A model generated the notes under the pieces. The model saw only the letters and a list, made by a program, of their open reading frames with translations, searched no databases and had not been told where the DNA came from. This document shows, in pieces, positions 9,354 to 18,324 of a DNA stretch of 64,000 bases. The position numbers and the translations under genes are program-made. This stretch comes from Clostridiaceae bacterium. GTDB taxonomy: Bacteria; Bacillota; Clostridia; Peptostreptococcales; Tindalliaceae. Positions within the stretch are counted from its first letter, which is position 1. Every line of letters begins with the position of its first letter. The DNA lies in assembly GCA_024635995.1 (NCBI GenBank), contig JAGXHW010000036.1, positions 1-64,000 of the forward strand. Direction: 5' to 3'.

Positions 9354-9374
9354 GCCTGACAGGTGTGCTACAAT
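9345..9374 (+). promoter_or_regulatory. Possible promoter for the secreted NAGPA-domain gene
   Basis: TTGGAA (9345-9350) and TACAAT (9369-9374) are 18 bp apart and lie just upstream of the ribosome binding site at about 9398. It overlaps the end of the preceding gene, so the call is tentative. Confidence 0.4.
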
Positions 9375-9408
9375 GAAGCATCATTTAGAATGAGCCAGGA
9401 GGAAAAAC

Positions 9409-10545
9409 ATGAAAAAGAGTTATGTAGTGCTGTTTATCGTAATGATGTTATGTTTGTCATACATGCCTTCATTTGCCAGTTCCATTTCCGGGAGTGTTTC
9501 TCATACCGGGATGTTAATACAGGGGAAAAGCATAAATGTGGCAACAATCAATTTTAATGATCCCGACATACGGTTTGATGTTGTCAAGGGAAACAACACA
9601 GTGGCTGGGTGGGAAGAGTTTTCAAGCATAATTAACAGAACCAAACCCGTTGCGGCCATCAATGGAAATTATTTTAATGCCTACGCCACAGACGAAATAG
9701 ACATTCGACCTTGGGGTTATATTTACCAGGATGGGAAGCAAATCAACAGCGGTGCGACTCTAAACAGGGGTTCATTCGCAGTGACCTATGACCGGGAAAT
9801 TATTATTAACAACGGGGAAGCGTTTCCAAAAGACAACATTGAAACAATGGTGGAAGCGGGACCGCTGCTGATTTTGAACGGGAAAATAGTGTATGATCCA
9901 TCTACCAGCGGGTTTACTGAAGACAAAATAAACCTTAACCCGGCACAACGTTCAGCCATTGGTGTGAAAGAAGACGGCAAGGTGGTAATGGTAACGGGGA
10001 GCAACCTTCGAATGACTGAATTGGCTGCCATTATGTATGAGCTGGAGTGTGTCGCGGCAACCAACCTTGATGGAGGTGCCTCATCAGCCCTGTATGCCAA
10101 TGGCACCTATTTGACAAATCCGGGACGTAAGCTGAACACCGTATTGGTGGTTCATGATGACCAGGCGCAACAGAACAATTACGAACCTGTTACTGAAGAC
10201 ATACAAATCTATGTCAACGGGAAAAAACTGGCGCTTTCTGTGCCGCCAATGATTGTTAATTCCAGAACCATGGTGCCTGTTTCAGCAATCTCCCAGGCAC
10301 TGGAGGCTGAAGTTGAGTGGGATGCCGTCAAAAGACAGGTGCACATCAGGCAGGGTGAAGTAACATTGGTCCTGATGATTGACTCGATCACTGCGGTAGT
10401 GGATAACAGCATTGTCACACTGGAAGCGCCGGCCATGATTGCACATTCACGAACTTACGTGCCGCTTTCTTTCATAGCTAATGCTTTTGATGCCGATATC
10501 AGTTGGGACGCTGCCACACGCAGTGTCTTCATTGAAACTGAATAA
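9409..10545 (+). CDS. Secreted phosphodiester glycosidase-like protein with copper amine oxidase-N type repeats
   Basis: A 378-residue exported protein. Residues 1-24 form a signal peptide with a basic start, hydrophobic core and SFAS cleavage region. Residues ~50-250 match the NAGPA (phosphodiester glycosidase) domain: AAINGNYFNAY, RSAIGVKEDGKVVMVTG, TNLDGGASSALY and the NTVLVVHD end. The C-terminal ~120 residues hold two copies of the stalk-like domain seen at the N-terminus of copper amine oxidase (IVNSRTMVPVSAI and IAHSRTYVPLSFI), often wall-associated in Clostridia. A cell-surface role in glycan or phosphodiester turnover is likely; no substrate can be assigned. Confidence 0.88.
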   Translation: MKKSYVVLFIVMMLCLSYMPSFASSISGSVSHTGMLIQGKSINVATINFNDPDIRFDVVKGNNTVAGWEEFSSIINRTKPVAAINGNYFNAYATDEIDIRPWGYIYQDGKQINSGATLNRGSFAVTYDREIIINNGEAFPKDNIETMVEAGPLLILNGKIVYDPSTSGFTEDKINLNPAQRSAIGVKEDGKVVMVTGSNLRMTELAAIMYELECVAATNLDGGASSALYANGTYLTNPGRKLNTVLVVHDDQAQQNNYEPVTEDIQIYVNGKKLALSVPPMIVNSRTMVPVSAISQALEAEVEWDAVKRQVHIRQGEVTLVLMIDSITAVVDNSIVTLEAPAMIAHSRTYVPLSFIANAFDADISWDAATRSVFIETE

Positions 10546-10634
10546 GTGTGGAGTGATGATAGTAGGGTGTCGGGAAAATGATCATGGAAGGTTTAAAACC
10601 TATAAGCTAATGGATTCGCTGAAAGGTGATGAAC

Positions 10635-11531
10635 ATGGATATATTGTTGGGCTATGCATGCCTGAACACGTCAATTCCACTCAAAATGAAAACATTGCGG
10701 CTGGCCACGTATCTGTCAAAGGGAGATGAATACCTGAAAGGGCTCGTCGTCAATAATTTGCTGTACCTGAAAAACTGCCTGGAGTGGAACGCAGAACATG
10801 GCATTCGTTTTTTCAGGGTTTCCAGTGACGTTGTGCCTTTATCAACGCACCCTGAAATGACATACCCATGGTGGAAAGATGAAGAGATCAAAGCCCTGTG
10901 TTATGAAATAAGAGGGTTTTCCAATAAACAGGGGATGCGGCTCTCCATGCATCCGGGGCAGTACACGCTGCTTAATTCTCCCAGGGAAGATGTGGTGGAA
11001 CGGTCGGTGGAGGACTTGAAGCATCACCAAGTGTTTGGGGATATGATAGGGGTACGGGAGCTCATCACCCATGTGGGCGGTGTTTATGGTGATTCAAAAG
11101 AAGCGATGTACCGCTGGGCCCGGGTATACGAAAGTCTTCCGCCTGAGGTCCGCAGCCGCTTGCGCCTGGAGAACGATGACCGGAGTTTTACCATTCAGGA
11201 GGTACTGTTTCTTTCAGAAAAAACCGGGGTGCCAGTTGTTTTTGATTACCATCATCACCGCATTCTTCCTTCCCTGGATGCAGGTGTTGCTTTGGAGCGG
11301 TCTTTTGCCACCTGGAAGGGAATTGATGACCCAAAGATTCATTTATCTTCTGGAAGGACTGGTAAGACGGACCGTCACCATCATGACTTTATTCTGACAG
11401 AGGATTATGAGGCCTTGCTGTCCTTGCTGCCGGCAGCGGTAGGTAAGGAGAATCAAACAGTTTATATTATGTTTGAGGCCAAATTGAAAGAACAAGCAGT
11501 CATGAGAATAAAAAATACTGCCACGATATAA
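10635..11531 (+). CDS. uvsE: UV damage endonuclease UvsE
   Basis: A 298-residue TIM-barrel endonuclease of the UvdE family, which nicks 5' of UV photoproducts and abasic sites and so begins alternative excision repair. Typical segments are LGYACLN at the start, RFFRVSSDVVPLSTH, MRLSMHPGQYTLLNSP, ITHVGGVYGDSKEA, RLRLENDD and VVFDYHHH, which supply the metal ligands. The ATG at 10635 is preceded by AAAGG at 8 nt. The upstream in-frame GTG and ATG at 10626/10629 lie on or beside that site. The 3' end runs into a bidirectional terminator. Confidence 0.93.
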   Translation: MDILLGYACLNTSIPLKMKTLRLATYLSKGDEYLKGLVVNNLLYLKNCLEWNAEHGIRFFRVSSDVVPLSTHPEMTYPWWKDEEIKALCYEIRGFSNKQGMRLSMHPGQYTLLNSPREDVVERSVEDLKHHQVFGDMIGVRELITHVGGVYGDSKEAMYRWARVYESLPPEVRSRLRLENDDRSFTIQEVLFLSEKTGVPVVFDYHHHRILPSLDAGVALERSFATWKGIDDPKIHLSSGRTGKTDRHHHDFILTEDYEALLSLLPAAVGKENQTVYIMFEAKLKEQAVMRIKNTATI

Positions 11532-11549
11532 ACAATGGCAGTATTTTTT
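11508..11549. terminator. Bidirectional intrinsic terminator between uvsE and the FAD-Rieske gene
   Basis: AAAAATACTGCCA and TGGCAGTATTTTT form a perfect 13-bp stem with A and T runs on both sides. It can serve the convergent genes on both strands and overlaps the last codons of uvsE. Confidence 0.85.
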
Positions 11550-11563
11550 GTGGGCGGTAATTA

Positions 11564-13132
11564 TTAAATGTCTTCTTCTTCAAGATCTTTTAGCGCAGGA
11601 CCCTCTATGACAATGCCCCTTGCGCTGAACCTGGAGCCATGACACGGACAGTCAAAACTTTTTTCAGCGTCGTTGTACTCAAGGTCACATCCCATATGCG
11701 GACATACTTTACTGTGGGTATAGACTTCTCCATTTTCATCCCTGAAGGCGGCAACCTTTTTGCCGGCTATCCTCATGACAGCTCCCTGATTGGGTTCCAG
11801 CTCTGATAGTTCTATGTCGGATGAGCCAAATTTGGATTTTACCATTTCTTTTGCCACATTCAGATTGGCTTTTAAAAAGCTTCCCATGTTAGAGGGTATT
11901 TCTCCCCTGGAAGGATTGAAAAGCTCTGTATAACTACTCTTGTCATCTTGAGTAATTGTTTCTTCTCTGGTTACTTCCTTTTCTTTGATCATTGAAGTTA
12001 TCAAATCAGCTGCGAAGCTGCCGTTGGTCATGCCCCATTTATTATAGCCTGTGGCGATGTATACATTCTCATAATCAGATGAGAGCCGGCCTATATAGGG
12101 TATCAGATCCACACTTTTATAGTCCTGGGCCGACCAGCGATAGGCAACCTGTTCTACATTAAAATGCGTAAAGGCAAAATGTAACAGACTTTCATAATCA
12201 GCCATCTCCGATTCTTTTTGACCCACCTTATGTCCCTGGCCTCCCACCAAAAGATATCTTTGGCCATCGGTGTCTGAAAACCTGATGGAATAAGGGGCAG
12301 CCTCCTCCATGGATATGAACATTCCCTCATTGGATTGGGTATTTTTGGTGCCATAGGCGGTAAGGTACGACCGGAAGGGTTCCAACCTTGCAAAGTACAT
12401 GGAATTTGCATCAAAAAAAGGATAGCCCGACGCTACTATGACGCTGTTTGCTTCTATATTATACCTATCTTTAGTCTCGACGGTATAAGGTCCCTTACTC
12501 TTAATGTCCACAGCCATCGTATCTTTATAGATTCTTACATTGTGTTCCAGAAGATAGCGCAACATAAAACGCAGGTATTTGACAGGATTAAGTTCGAACT
12601 GATCATCTACCTTAAGAGCTGCTTTATACCCAAGGTTATGGGGATCTTCATAGATCAGATCGCTTTGCACATTCATATTCTCATACGCTTTTTGTTCTTC
12701 TTTAAGCGTTTCAATCTCACTTTGATCTTTCGCATAAACACAGGCATAGGTTTGTTTAAAGTCACATTCGATATTGTTTTCCTGGATGATGTCTTTGACA
12801 AGTCTCATTCCTTCCATTTGAGCCTTGTAATAAAGTATTGCCTGGTCAGCCCCATCATTATCCATGATTTGATGATAGATGAGAGAGTGCTGGAATGTGA
12901 ATTTGGCTGTGGTATTCCCCGATGCCAGGCTGAGAGGCGTTCTTTTATCGATAAGCATCACATCAATATTCTGTTTTGTAAGAAGATAGGCGGCCGTAAT
13001 GCCGGTAATACCGGCTCCAACAATAAGCACATCGGTTTGTTCATTTTCAGTGAGCGGTGTCAGCTCAACTCCAATACCATCCTTCAACCATAATGAAAGC
13101 ATAGGGTTTTCCAATACTAACTTATTTAACAT
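11564..13132 (-). CDS. FAD-dependent oxidoreductase with C-terminal Rieske [2Fe-2S] domain
   Basis: A 522-residue fusion. An N-terminal DAO-type FAD domain carries GAGITG (39-44). A C-terminal Rieske domain carries the ligands C477-x-H479 and C495-x2-H498 (CPHMGC and CPCHG). The layout matches B. subtilis YhfW-type proteins, which are amine- or amino-acid-oxidase-like enzymes of unknown substrate. A good GAGGTG ribosome binding site precedes the ATG. It is divergent from an aldehyde dehydrogenase gene, and the two share a short promoter region with an inverted repeat. A redox or stress role is an inference from the family and context. Confidence 0.92.
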   Translation of the reverse strand: MLNKLVLENPMLSLWLKDGIGVELTPLTENEQTDVLIVGAGITGITAAYLLTKQNIDVMLIDKRTPLSLASGNTTAKFTFQHSLIYHQIMDNDGADQAILYYKAQMEGMRLVKDIIQENNIECDFKQTYACVYAKDQSEIETLKEEQKAYENMNVQSDLIYEDPHNLGYKAALKVDDQFELNPVKYLRFMLRYLLEHNVRIYKDTMAVDIKSKGPYTVETKDRYNIEANSVIVASGYPFFDANSMYFARLEPFRSYLTAYGTKNTQSNEGMFISMEEAAPYSIRFSDTDGQRYLLVGGQGHKVGQKESEMADYESLLHFAFTHFNVEQVAYRWSAQDYKSVDLIPYIGRLSSDYENVYIATGYNKWGMTNGSFAADLITSMIKEKEVTREETITQDDKSSYTELFNPSRGEIPSNMGSFLKANLNVAKEMVKSKFGSSDIELSELEPNQGAVMRIAGKKVAAFRDENGEVYTHSKVCPHMGCDLEYNDAEKSFDCPCHGSRFSARGIVIEGPALKDLEEEDI

Positions 13133-13155
13133 TTATTATCACCTCACTCATATCA

Positions 13156-13264
13156 ATACCCTGAGTAAAAAAATATTCCCACTAATTCTTACGATAATGG
13201 TGAGGGGATTCTTAAACGGAAGCAGTGAACTTAAATTGTGGGTTTTCTTCCGGCTTCAGGGTAT
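13156..13264. repeat. Inverted repeat ATACCCTGA / TCAGGGTAT in a divergent promoter region
   Basis: A 9-bp arm (13156-13164) recurs as its exact reverse complement (13256-13264) between the divergent FAD-Rieske and aldehyde dehydrogenase genes. Read from each gene, the arm gives GGGTAT at a -10-like position, which resembles the -10 of sigma-B-type promoters. It could equally be a regulator half-site. No convincing -35 at standard spacing is seen for either gene. Confidence 0.4.
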
Positions 13265-13304
13265 GAAAGGTTTACACGTCAACAATATTTGAGGAGGGAA
13301 AACC

Positions 13305-14684
13305 ATGGCGCAAGATATTAATCAACTTTTTCAAGATCAGAGAAGCTACTTCGACAGCGGTGCCACCCGCACCACGCTCTTTCGTCTCAAACAGCTGCGT
13401 GCGCTAAAGCACATGGTTAAAGATCAGGAAGAAGCTCTTTTAGAGGCTCTCTGCAAAGACTCGGGAAAACCGGCTTTTGAAGCTTATACCGGGGAGATTG
13501 GACTGTTCTATGAAGAGGTAAACAGGAGTATTACTCACCTTCAATCATGGGTTAAGCCAAAAAAAGTTTCAACGCCCATGGTGCTTGAACCAGCGAAAAG
13601 CTGGATTCAGCCTGAACCGAAAGGGGTTGTTCTGATCCTCGGCCCATGGAATTATCCCTTTCACTTAATAATGATACCCTTGGTTGGTGCCATGGCAGCC
13701 GGTAATTGTGCTATGGTAAAGCCATCAGAACAGACCCCTCGTACGGCGGCTCTCATTCAATCGATGATTGAAAACACTTTTGAACCCGGGTATGTGACGG
13801 TTGTCAGAGGTTCCGGGGCAGAGGTTGGGCCTAAACTGATCCAACCCCATCGATTTGATCATATTTTCTTTACGGGAAGTGCAGCAGTGGGCAAAGAAAT
13901 CCTTGCTATGGCAGCCCCACACCTGACACCCGTCACCCTTGAACTGGGCGGTAAAAGCCCTGCCATTGTAGCTGAAGACGCCAACCTTGAAGTGGCGGCC
14001 AGGCGTATTATATGGGCAAAGTGTTACAACGCAGGTCAAACTTGCATTGCACCGGATTACCTGCTGGTGCACCAGAAAGTGAAGGATGAACTGTTGCGTC
14101 ACATGGTGGAAGTTATTCATTCTTTTTATGGCCCAAACCCTTCCAAAAGTGACAGTTACAGCCGGATCGTCAACCAGAGGCGTTTTGACAAACTGGTCGG
14201 GTATCTTTCGGATGGTACGCTGGTGACTGGTGGAGAGGTTGACAGGGACCAGCTGTTCATTGCTCCCACAATCCTGGATGAGATTACCCTTGAAGATGGG
14301 GTGATGCAGGAAGAAATATTTGGACCGATTCTACCGGTGATCACCTTTAGCGAACTTCATCAGGTGGTGGAAACCGTGCGACAACATCGCTATCCACTAT
14401 CACTCTATTTATTTACTGAAAACCGACAGATAGAGAAAATGATCATTGAGTCTCTGGAGTTTGGAGGCGGGTGTATCAATAACTGCATCGTTCATCAGGT
14501 CAATCCTCATTTACCTTTTGGTGGAATTGGCAACAGCGGTATGGGTCGTTATCACGGAGAAGCCTCCTTCCAGCTTTTCTCCAATATGAAGGCCATGATG
14601 CGAAGCTGTGCTTGGCCAGACCCTTCTCTTCGGTATGCCCCGTATGACGATGAAAAACTGAGTCTTGCCAAATTGTTACTGTAA
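13305..14684 (+). CDS. Aldehyde dehydrogenase (class 3 type)
   Basis: A 459-residue NAD(P)-dependent aldehyde dehydrogenase of the short class-3/YwdH type. The general base Glu213 is in LELGGKSP and the catalytic Cys247 is in NAGQTCIAPDY. The cofactor-binding GPWNYPFHL and FFTGS segments are present, as is the C-terminal LPFGGIGNSGMGRYHG. It lacks the longer N-terminus of class 1/2 enzymes. A GAGGAGG ribosome binding site precedes the ATG. It is divergent from the FAD-Rieske gene and is followed by the CDGSH gene, so a role in detoxifying fatty or aromatic aldehydes during stress is plausible but unproven. Confidence 0.94.
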   Translation: MAQDINQLFQDQRSYFDSGATRTTLFRLKQLRALKHMVKDQEEALLEALCKDSGKPAFEAYTGEIGLFYEEVNRSITHLQSWVKPKKVSTPMVLEPAKSWIQPEPKGVVLILGPWNYPFHLIMIPLVGAMAAGNCAMVKPSEQTPRTAALIQSMIENTFEPGYVTVVRGSGAEVGPKLIQPHRFDHIFFTGSAAVGKEILAMAAPHLTPVTLELGGKSPAIVAEDANLEVAARRIIWAKCYNAGQTCIAPDYLLVHQKVKDELLRHMVEVIHSFYGPNPSKSDSYSRIVNQRRFDKLVGYLSDGTLVTGGEVDRDQLFIAPTILDEITLEDGVMQEEIFGPILPVITFSELHQVVETVRQHRYPLSLYLFTENRQIEKMIIESLEFGGGCINNCIVHQVNPHLPFGGIGNSGMGRYHGEASFQLFSNMKAMMRSCAWPDPSLRYAPYDDEKLSLAKLLL

Positions 14685-14843
14685 ACAGCAATTTCTTTGA
14701 TGCATTGCAAATGTGAATCTGTTGAGTAACGCTGGTACATTAATAGACAAATGGGTATGCCAGCGATTGGTTGGGTATGCATCTAGAGAAGATGGTAAAG
14801 TTAATGGTATTGATAAGTGAAAAAACTGAGGAGGAGAACAACG

Positions 14844-15491
14844 ATGTCATCCAAACCAAATAAAAAACCAACGCCAATGATTGTTACAACGAAATATAGC
14901 AATTATCTGGTTACCGATCTTGAAACCCTGAAAAAATCTGATGGCTCTCAGCTTAAAACCGATCCGGTGACGGCCTTGTGTCGCTGTGGTAACTCTGAGC
15001 ACAAACCCTTTTGTGACGGCTCCCACAATGACCATGGAGGGTTGAATGAGGTTAAGAAGGAGGGCGGCATGCCAGACAAGGTGAAAGCCTATGAAGGCAA
15101 AGACATCATCATCTATGATAACCGGGGCGTCTGTTCCTTTGATGCAAGCTGTACCCGGCTGCTGCCGTCTGTGTTTAAAAAAGATGAGCGCCCCTGGATT
15201 GACCCCAATGGTGCCTCGGTTTCAGAAATTATTGATACCATCGAAAAATGCCCTTCAGGCGCACTCAGCTATGGGATCGGCAGCCGCCGCTACCAGGACC
15301 TGGAGCGGGAGCCGGCCATCCAGACCAGAAAAGACGGGCCACTGGAGATCACGGGAGGTATACTCTTAAAAGACGACCAGGGTTCTCAGCCTGAAAGCAG
15401 CGAACACTACACCCTCTGTCGCTGTGGAAAGTCAAAGAACAAACCATTCTGTGATGGAGAGCATGAAGATCATGAATTTAAAGCCGATTGA
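14844..15491 (+). CDS. Double CDGSH iron-sulfur protein with central Fer4_19-like domain
   Basis: A 215-residue protein with three metal modules in order. The N-terminal CDGSH [2Fe-2S] motif has ligands C46, C48, C57 and H61 (LCRCGNSEHKPFCDGSH). A middle divergent mono-cluster ferredoxin domain has RGVCSFDASCTR and IEKCPSGAL. A second CDGSH motif near the C-terminus reads LCRCGKSKNKPFCDGEH. The ATG at 14844 follows AGGAGGAG by 7 nt; the in-frame GTG at 14817 has no such site. Such proteins probably carry electrons or store and transfer clusters. It ends at a bidirectional terminator. Confidence 0.93.
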   Translation: MSSKPNKKPTPMIVTTKYSNYLVTDLETLKKSDGSQLKTDPVTALCRCGNSEHKPFCDGSHNDHGGLNEVKKEGGMPDKVKAYEGKDIIIYDNRGVCSFDASCTRLLPSVFKKDERPWIDPNGASVSEIIDTIEKCPSGALSYGIGSRRYQDLEREPAIQTRKDGPLEITGGILLKDDQGSQPESSEHYTLCRCGKSKNKPFCDGEHEDHEFKAD

Positions 15492-15531
15492 TGGTGCTGA
15501 TCAAACCTGGCTAACGAATATCCGACTTACA

Positions 15532-15577
15532 AAACGCCCTGTGCTTTGCCATTTTGGCAGAAGTCGCAGGGCGTTAC
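15532..15577. terminator. Bidirectional terminator between the CDGSH gene and lpdA
   Basis: AACGCCCTG pairs with CAGGGCGTT around a 28-nt loop that holds its own TGCCA/TGGCA hairpin. It lies between the convergent CDGSH (+) and lpdA (-) genes. Confidence 0.7.
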
Positions 15578-15591
15578 TGTGTGTTGTGGTG

Positions 15592-16974
15592 CTATTTCAC
15601 TGTACCATGGATTGGTTTGTCGGTAAGGGCCAGGGCCGCTTCCATGACGGTTTCCGACAGAGTGGGATGAGGATGAATGGCTTTGGCCACATCGTACACC
15701 GTGCTTTCCAGCTGCATGGACATCACAGCTTCAGAAATCATGTCGGTGGCATGTGCGGCTATGATATGGGTCCCAAGAATTTCACCGTATTGCTGTTCAG
15801 CAATGACCTTGATAAAACCCATGCTTTCCCCTTCCGCCAGGGCTTTGCCGTTGGCACTAAGTTTAAATTTACTCTCCTTCACATCAAACCCCTGCTCTTT
15901 GGCTTCTTCAGCGGTTAAGCCCACAGAGGCAATCTCGGGGAAGCTGTAAATGCAGTTAGGCACAATGCGGTATTCCATGATGGTATTGTTACCGGCGGCG
16001 TTTTCTGCTGCCACAATCCCTTCTGCACTGGCCACATGGGCCAATTGGTATTTTCCATTAACATCGCCAATGGCGTAAACATGGGGCAGGCTGGTTTCCA
16101 TCCGTTCATTGGTTTCCACAAAGTCTTTGTGGAGGGTCAGACCAAGGGTTTCAAAAGAGTCCAGGTTGGCTTGCATGCCCAGGGCCAGCAGTACTTTGTC
16201 GCAGGCCAGGGTTTCCTCTGTGCCATTGTGTGTGTAACGGATGGTTTCTTTTTCGACAGCATTGATCTGTGCATCTGTTTTGATCACAACACCATGGTCT
16301 TTCAGGTGCTTTGTGAGGAGTGCCCCCATTTCACTTTCAACTTCACGAAGCAGCTTACCGGAGCGTTGGATCATAGTGATCTCAACCCCCAGGGCATTAA
16401 ACAGGGTGGCATATTCAACGGCGATGACACCGCCACCCAATATGACCATTTTTGAGGGCAATGTGTCCTGGGACATCACTTCTTTGCTGGTTAGCACAAA
16501 ACCTCGTTCAAGGCCTTCTGCAAGGCCGGGGATATCCGGATGTTTGGGGTGTGCCCCGGTGGCGATGATAAACCGGGGGGCTGTCAGTTGGTCATTTCCC
16601 ACCTGCAGGGTGTGGGGGTCTTGGAAAAAACCTTTTTCATGATAGACAGTGACACCATTTTTCTCGAGAAGATGGGAGACGCCTGTGGTCAGCTGCCGGA
16701 CAATGCGGTCTTTCCGCTGAAGCATCACAGGCCAGTCGGGACGCACTTTTTCCTGATTGATGCCCTCAATTCCAAAGAAGGAGGCTTTTTTGATGTCCTG
16801 AAACACCCGGGCGTTTTTCAGCAGTGCCTTGGTGGGGATGCATCCCCAGTTCAGGCAGACACCGCCCAGTTCTTCTTTTTCAACCAAAGCGGTTTTCAGG
16901 CCCAGTTGTGAGGCCCTGATGGCCGCCACATAGCCTCCTGGCCCGCCGCCAAGTATTACCAGGTCATAGTTCAC
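15592..16974 (-). CDS. lpdA: Dihydrolipoyl dehydrogenase (E3 of pyruvate dehydrogenase)
   Basis: A 460-residue flavoprotein that reoxidises dihydrolipoamide on E2 with NAD+. The FAD motif GGGPGGYVAAIRA (9-21), the redox-active disulfide C40/C45 in GGVCLNWGCIPTK, the NAD site GGGVIAVEYA, and the C-terminal active-site HPHPTLSE are all visible. It is the last gene of the minus-strand E1alpha-E1beta-E2-E3 order, 13 bp after E2, so it is dedicated to this complex. Confidence 0.96.
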   Translation of the reverse strand: MNYDLVILGGGPGGYVAAIRASQLGLKTALVEKEELGGVCLNWGCIPTKALLKNARVFQDIKKASFFGIEGINQEKVRPDWPVMLQRKDRIVRQLTTGVSHLLEKNGVTVYHEKGFFQDPHTLQVGNDQLTAPRFIIATGAHPKHPDIPGLAEGLERGFVLTSKEVMSQDTLPSKMVILGGGVIAVEYATLFNALGVEITMIQRSGKLLREVESEMGALLTKHLKDHGVVIKTDAQINAVEKETIRYTHNGTEETLACDKVLLALGMQANLDSFETLGLTLHKDFVETNERMETSLPHVYAIGDVNGKYQLAHVASAEGIVAAENAAGNNTIMEYRIVPNCIYSFPEIASVGLTAEEAKEQGFDVKESKFKLSANGKALAEGESMGFIKVIAEQQYGEILGTHIIAAHATDMISEAVMSMQLESTVYDVAKAIHPHPTLSETVMEAALALTDKPIHGTVK

Positions 16975-16987
16975 GGTGATTCTCCTT

Positions 16988-18313
16988 TCATCGCAGTAAC
17001 AGGTCTTGGGGGGATGTCAGGCTTCGGGTTAAGTCCTGCATAAACCGGCCTGCGTCGCCGCCGTCCACAATACGGTGGTCGAAAGCCAGGGTCAGGGGCA
17101 TCATCCATCGAATGGCCACCTGGCCGTCCTGTACCACCGGTTTTTGTGCAATGCGTCCGACGCCTAAAATGGCCGCTTCAGGATGGTTGATAATGGGTGT
17201 GCCAAAACTGGCGCCGAAAGATCCGTAGTTGGTGATGCTGAAGGTGCTGCCTTTTACCTGTTCCAATTTAAGAGTTCTTTCACGGGCCGCCTTACCCAGG
17301 CTTTCCGCCTCCAGTTGCAGTGCCAGAATGCTCTTTTGATCAGCGTTTCGAATCACGGGAACCATCAGACCTTCCGGAGTGTCAACCGCTATGCCGATGT
17401 GGTAGGCTTTTATCAACACCAGTTCCAGGTTGTCTTCATCCAGTTGGCTGTTAAACCGTGGATGGGCCATCAAGGCAGTGGTAAGCGCTTTGATGATAAA
17501 GGGCAGGTAGGTGAGTTTTACCTGGTGTTCATCGATAAACAGGTGTTTCACTTTTTCACGGTATTCGACCAGGTCTGTGACGTCGATTTCATCCATGGCC
17601 GTTGTGTGGGGGATAGAAGAAGTGGATTGCACCATTTTTTTCATGATGGCTTTTCGTAAATTGGAAAGTTTTACCCGTTCCATCTGATCTCCGGCAGGGG
17701 TGGACGCCGGGGCCTTGGTTGATGACTTCGTTGTTTCCGGCTGGGGTGATTGACTGCGGTTAATGTCTGCTTTCATGACACGTCCCGCCGGCCCTGTGCC
17801 TTTGACCTGGCGGATGTCAACACCCAGGTCCTGGGCCATTTTCCGTGCCACGGGGGTAGCCAGCACTTTTTCGCCTGTCTCTGCCTGTGGCTCAACCGAA
17901 GGAATCCCTTCCCGGCTGGTCTCCATCACTTCATTGGAGACGTCAAGAGCTCCCACCACACCGGCGTTCTCTTCTTCCGGTTTTTCTTGCTGATCGTTGG
18001 TCGTTTGGATAGTGTCTTTTTCATCTGCTTTATTGACTTCGGTCTCTGCAATGTCTTTGGCCTTGGTATCTTCTTCTTCACCGCCACGAAAGGTTACCAG
18101 CACGTTCCCCACGGTGATGGTTTCTCCCACTTTGCCATGACAGCGTTCCACAACACCATCAACAGGGGAGGGCATTTCTGTGGTTACTTTGTCCGTTTCC
18201 ACTTCGCAGAGGGAATCGCCTTCCTGCACTTTGTCTCCAGGCTCGACCAGCCATTTCAGGAGTACACCTTCGGTGACGCCTTCGCCAATGTCGGGAAATT
18301 TGAATTCAATCAT
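16988..18313 (-). CDS. pdhC: Dihydrolipoamide acyltransferase (E2 of pyruvate dehydrogenase)
   Basis: A 441-residue E2 with a single lipoyl domain (lipoyl Lys42 in VETDKVTTEMPSP) and a long acidic, flexible linker (~80-150). A peripheral subunit-binding domain follows (ATPVARKMAQDLGVDI...GPAGRV, ~152-190). The C-terminal catalytic acyltransferase core ends with DHRIVDGG, which holds the catalytic His. It transfers the acetyl group from E1 to CoA. It lies 11 bp after E1beta and 13 bp before E3. Branched-chain E2 proteins look similar; the pyruvate assignment rests mostly on E1alpha. Confidence 0.93.
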   Translation of the reverse strand: MIEFKFPDIGEGVTEGVLLKWLVEPGDKVQEGDSLCEVETDKVTTEMPSPVDGVVERCHGKVGETITVGNVLVTFRGGEEEDTKAKDIAETEVNKADEKDTIQTTNDQQEKPEEENAGVVGALDVSNEVMETSREGIPSVEPQAETGEKVLATPVARKMAQDLGVDIRQVKGTGPAGRVMKADINRSQSPQPETTKSSTKAPASTPAGDQMERVKLSNLRKAIMKKMVQSTSSIPHTTAMDEIDVTDLVEYREKVKHLFIDEHQVKLTYLPFIIKALTTALMAHPRFNSQLDEDNLELVLIKAYHIGIAVDTPEGLMVPVIRNADQKSILALQLEAESLGKAARERTLKLEQVKGSTFSITNYGSFGASFGTPIINHPEAAILGVGRIAQKPVVQDGQVAIRWMMPLTLAFDHRIVDGGDAGRFMQDLTRSLTSPQDLLLR

Positions 18314-18324
18314 CTTTGATCCTC

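Noticed and set aside
12335-13093. A 252-codon plus-strand frame opposite the FAD-Rieske gene
   Set aside because: It is fully antisense to a well-supported gene with FAD and Rieske motifs, has no ribosome binding site and reads as low-complexity hydrophobic sequence.
17750-18319. Long plus-strand frames opposite the E2 gene
   Set aside because: They arise from the biased codon use of the acidic linker and lipoyl domain and show no motifs.
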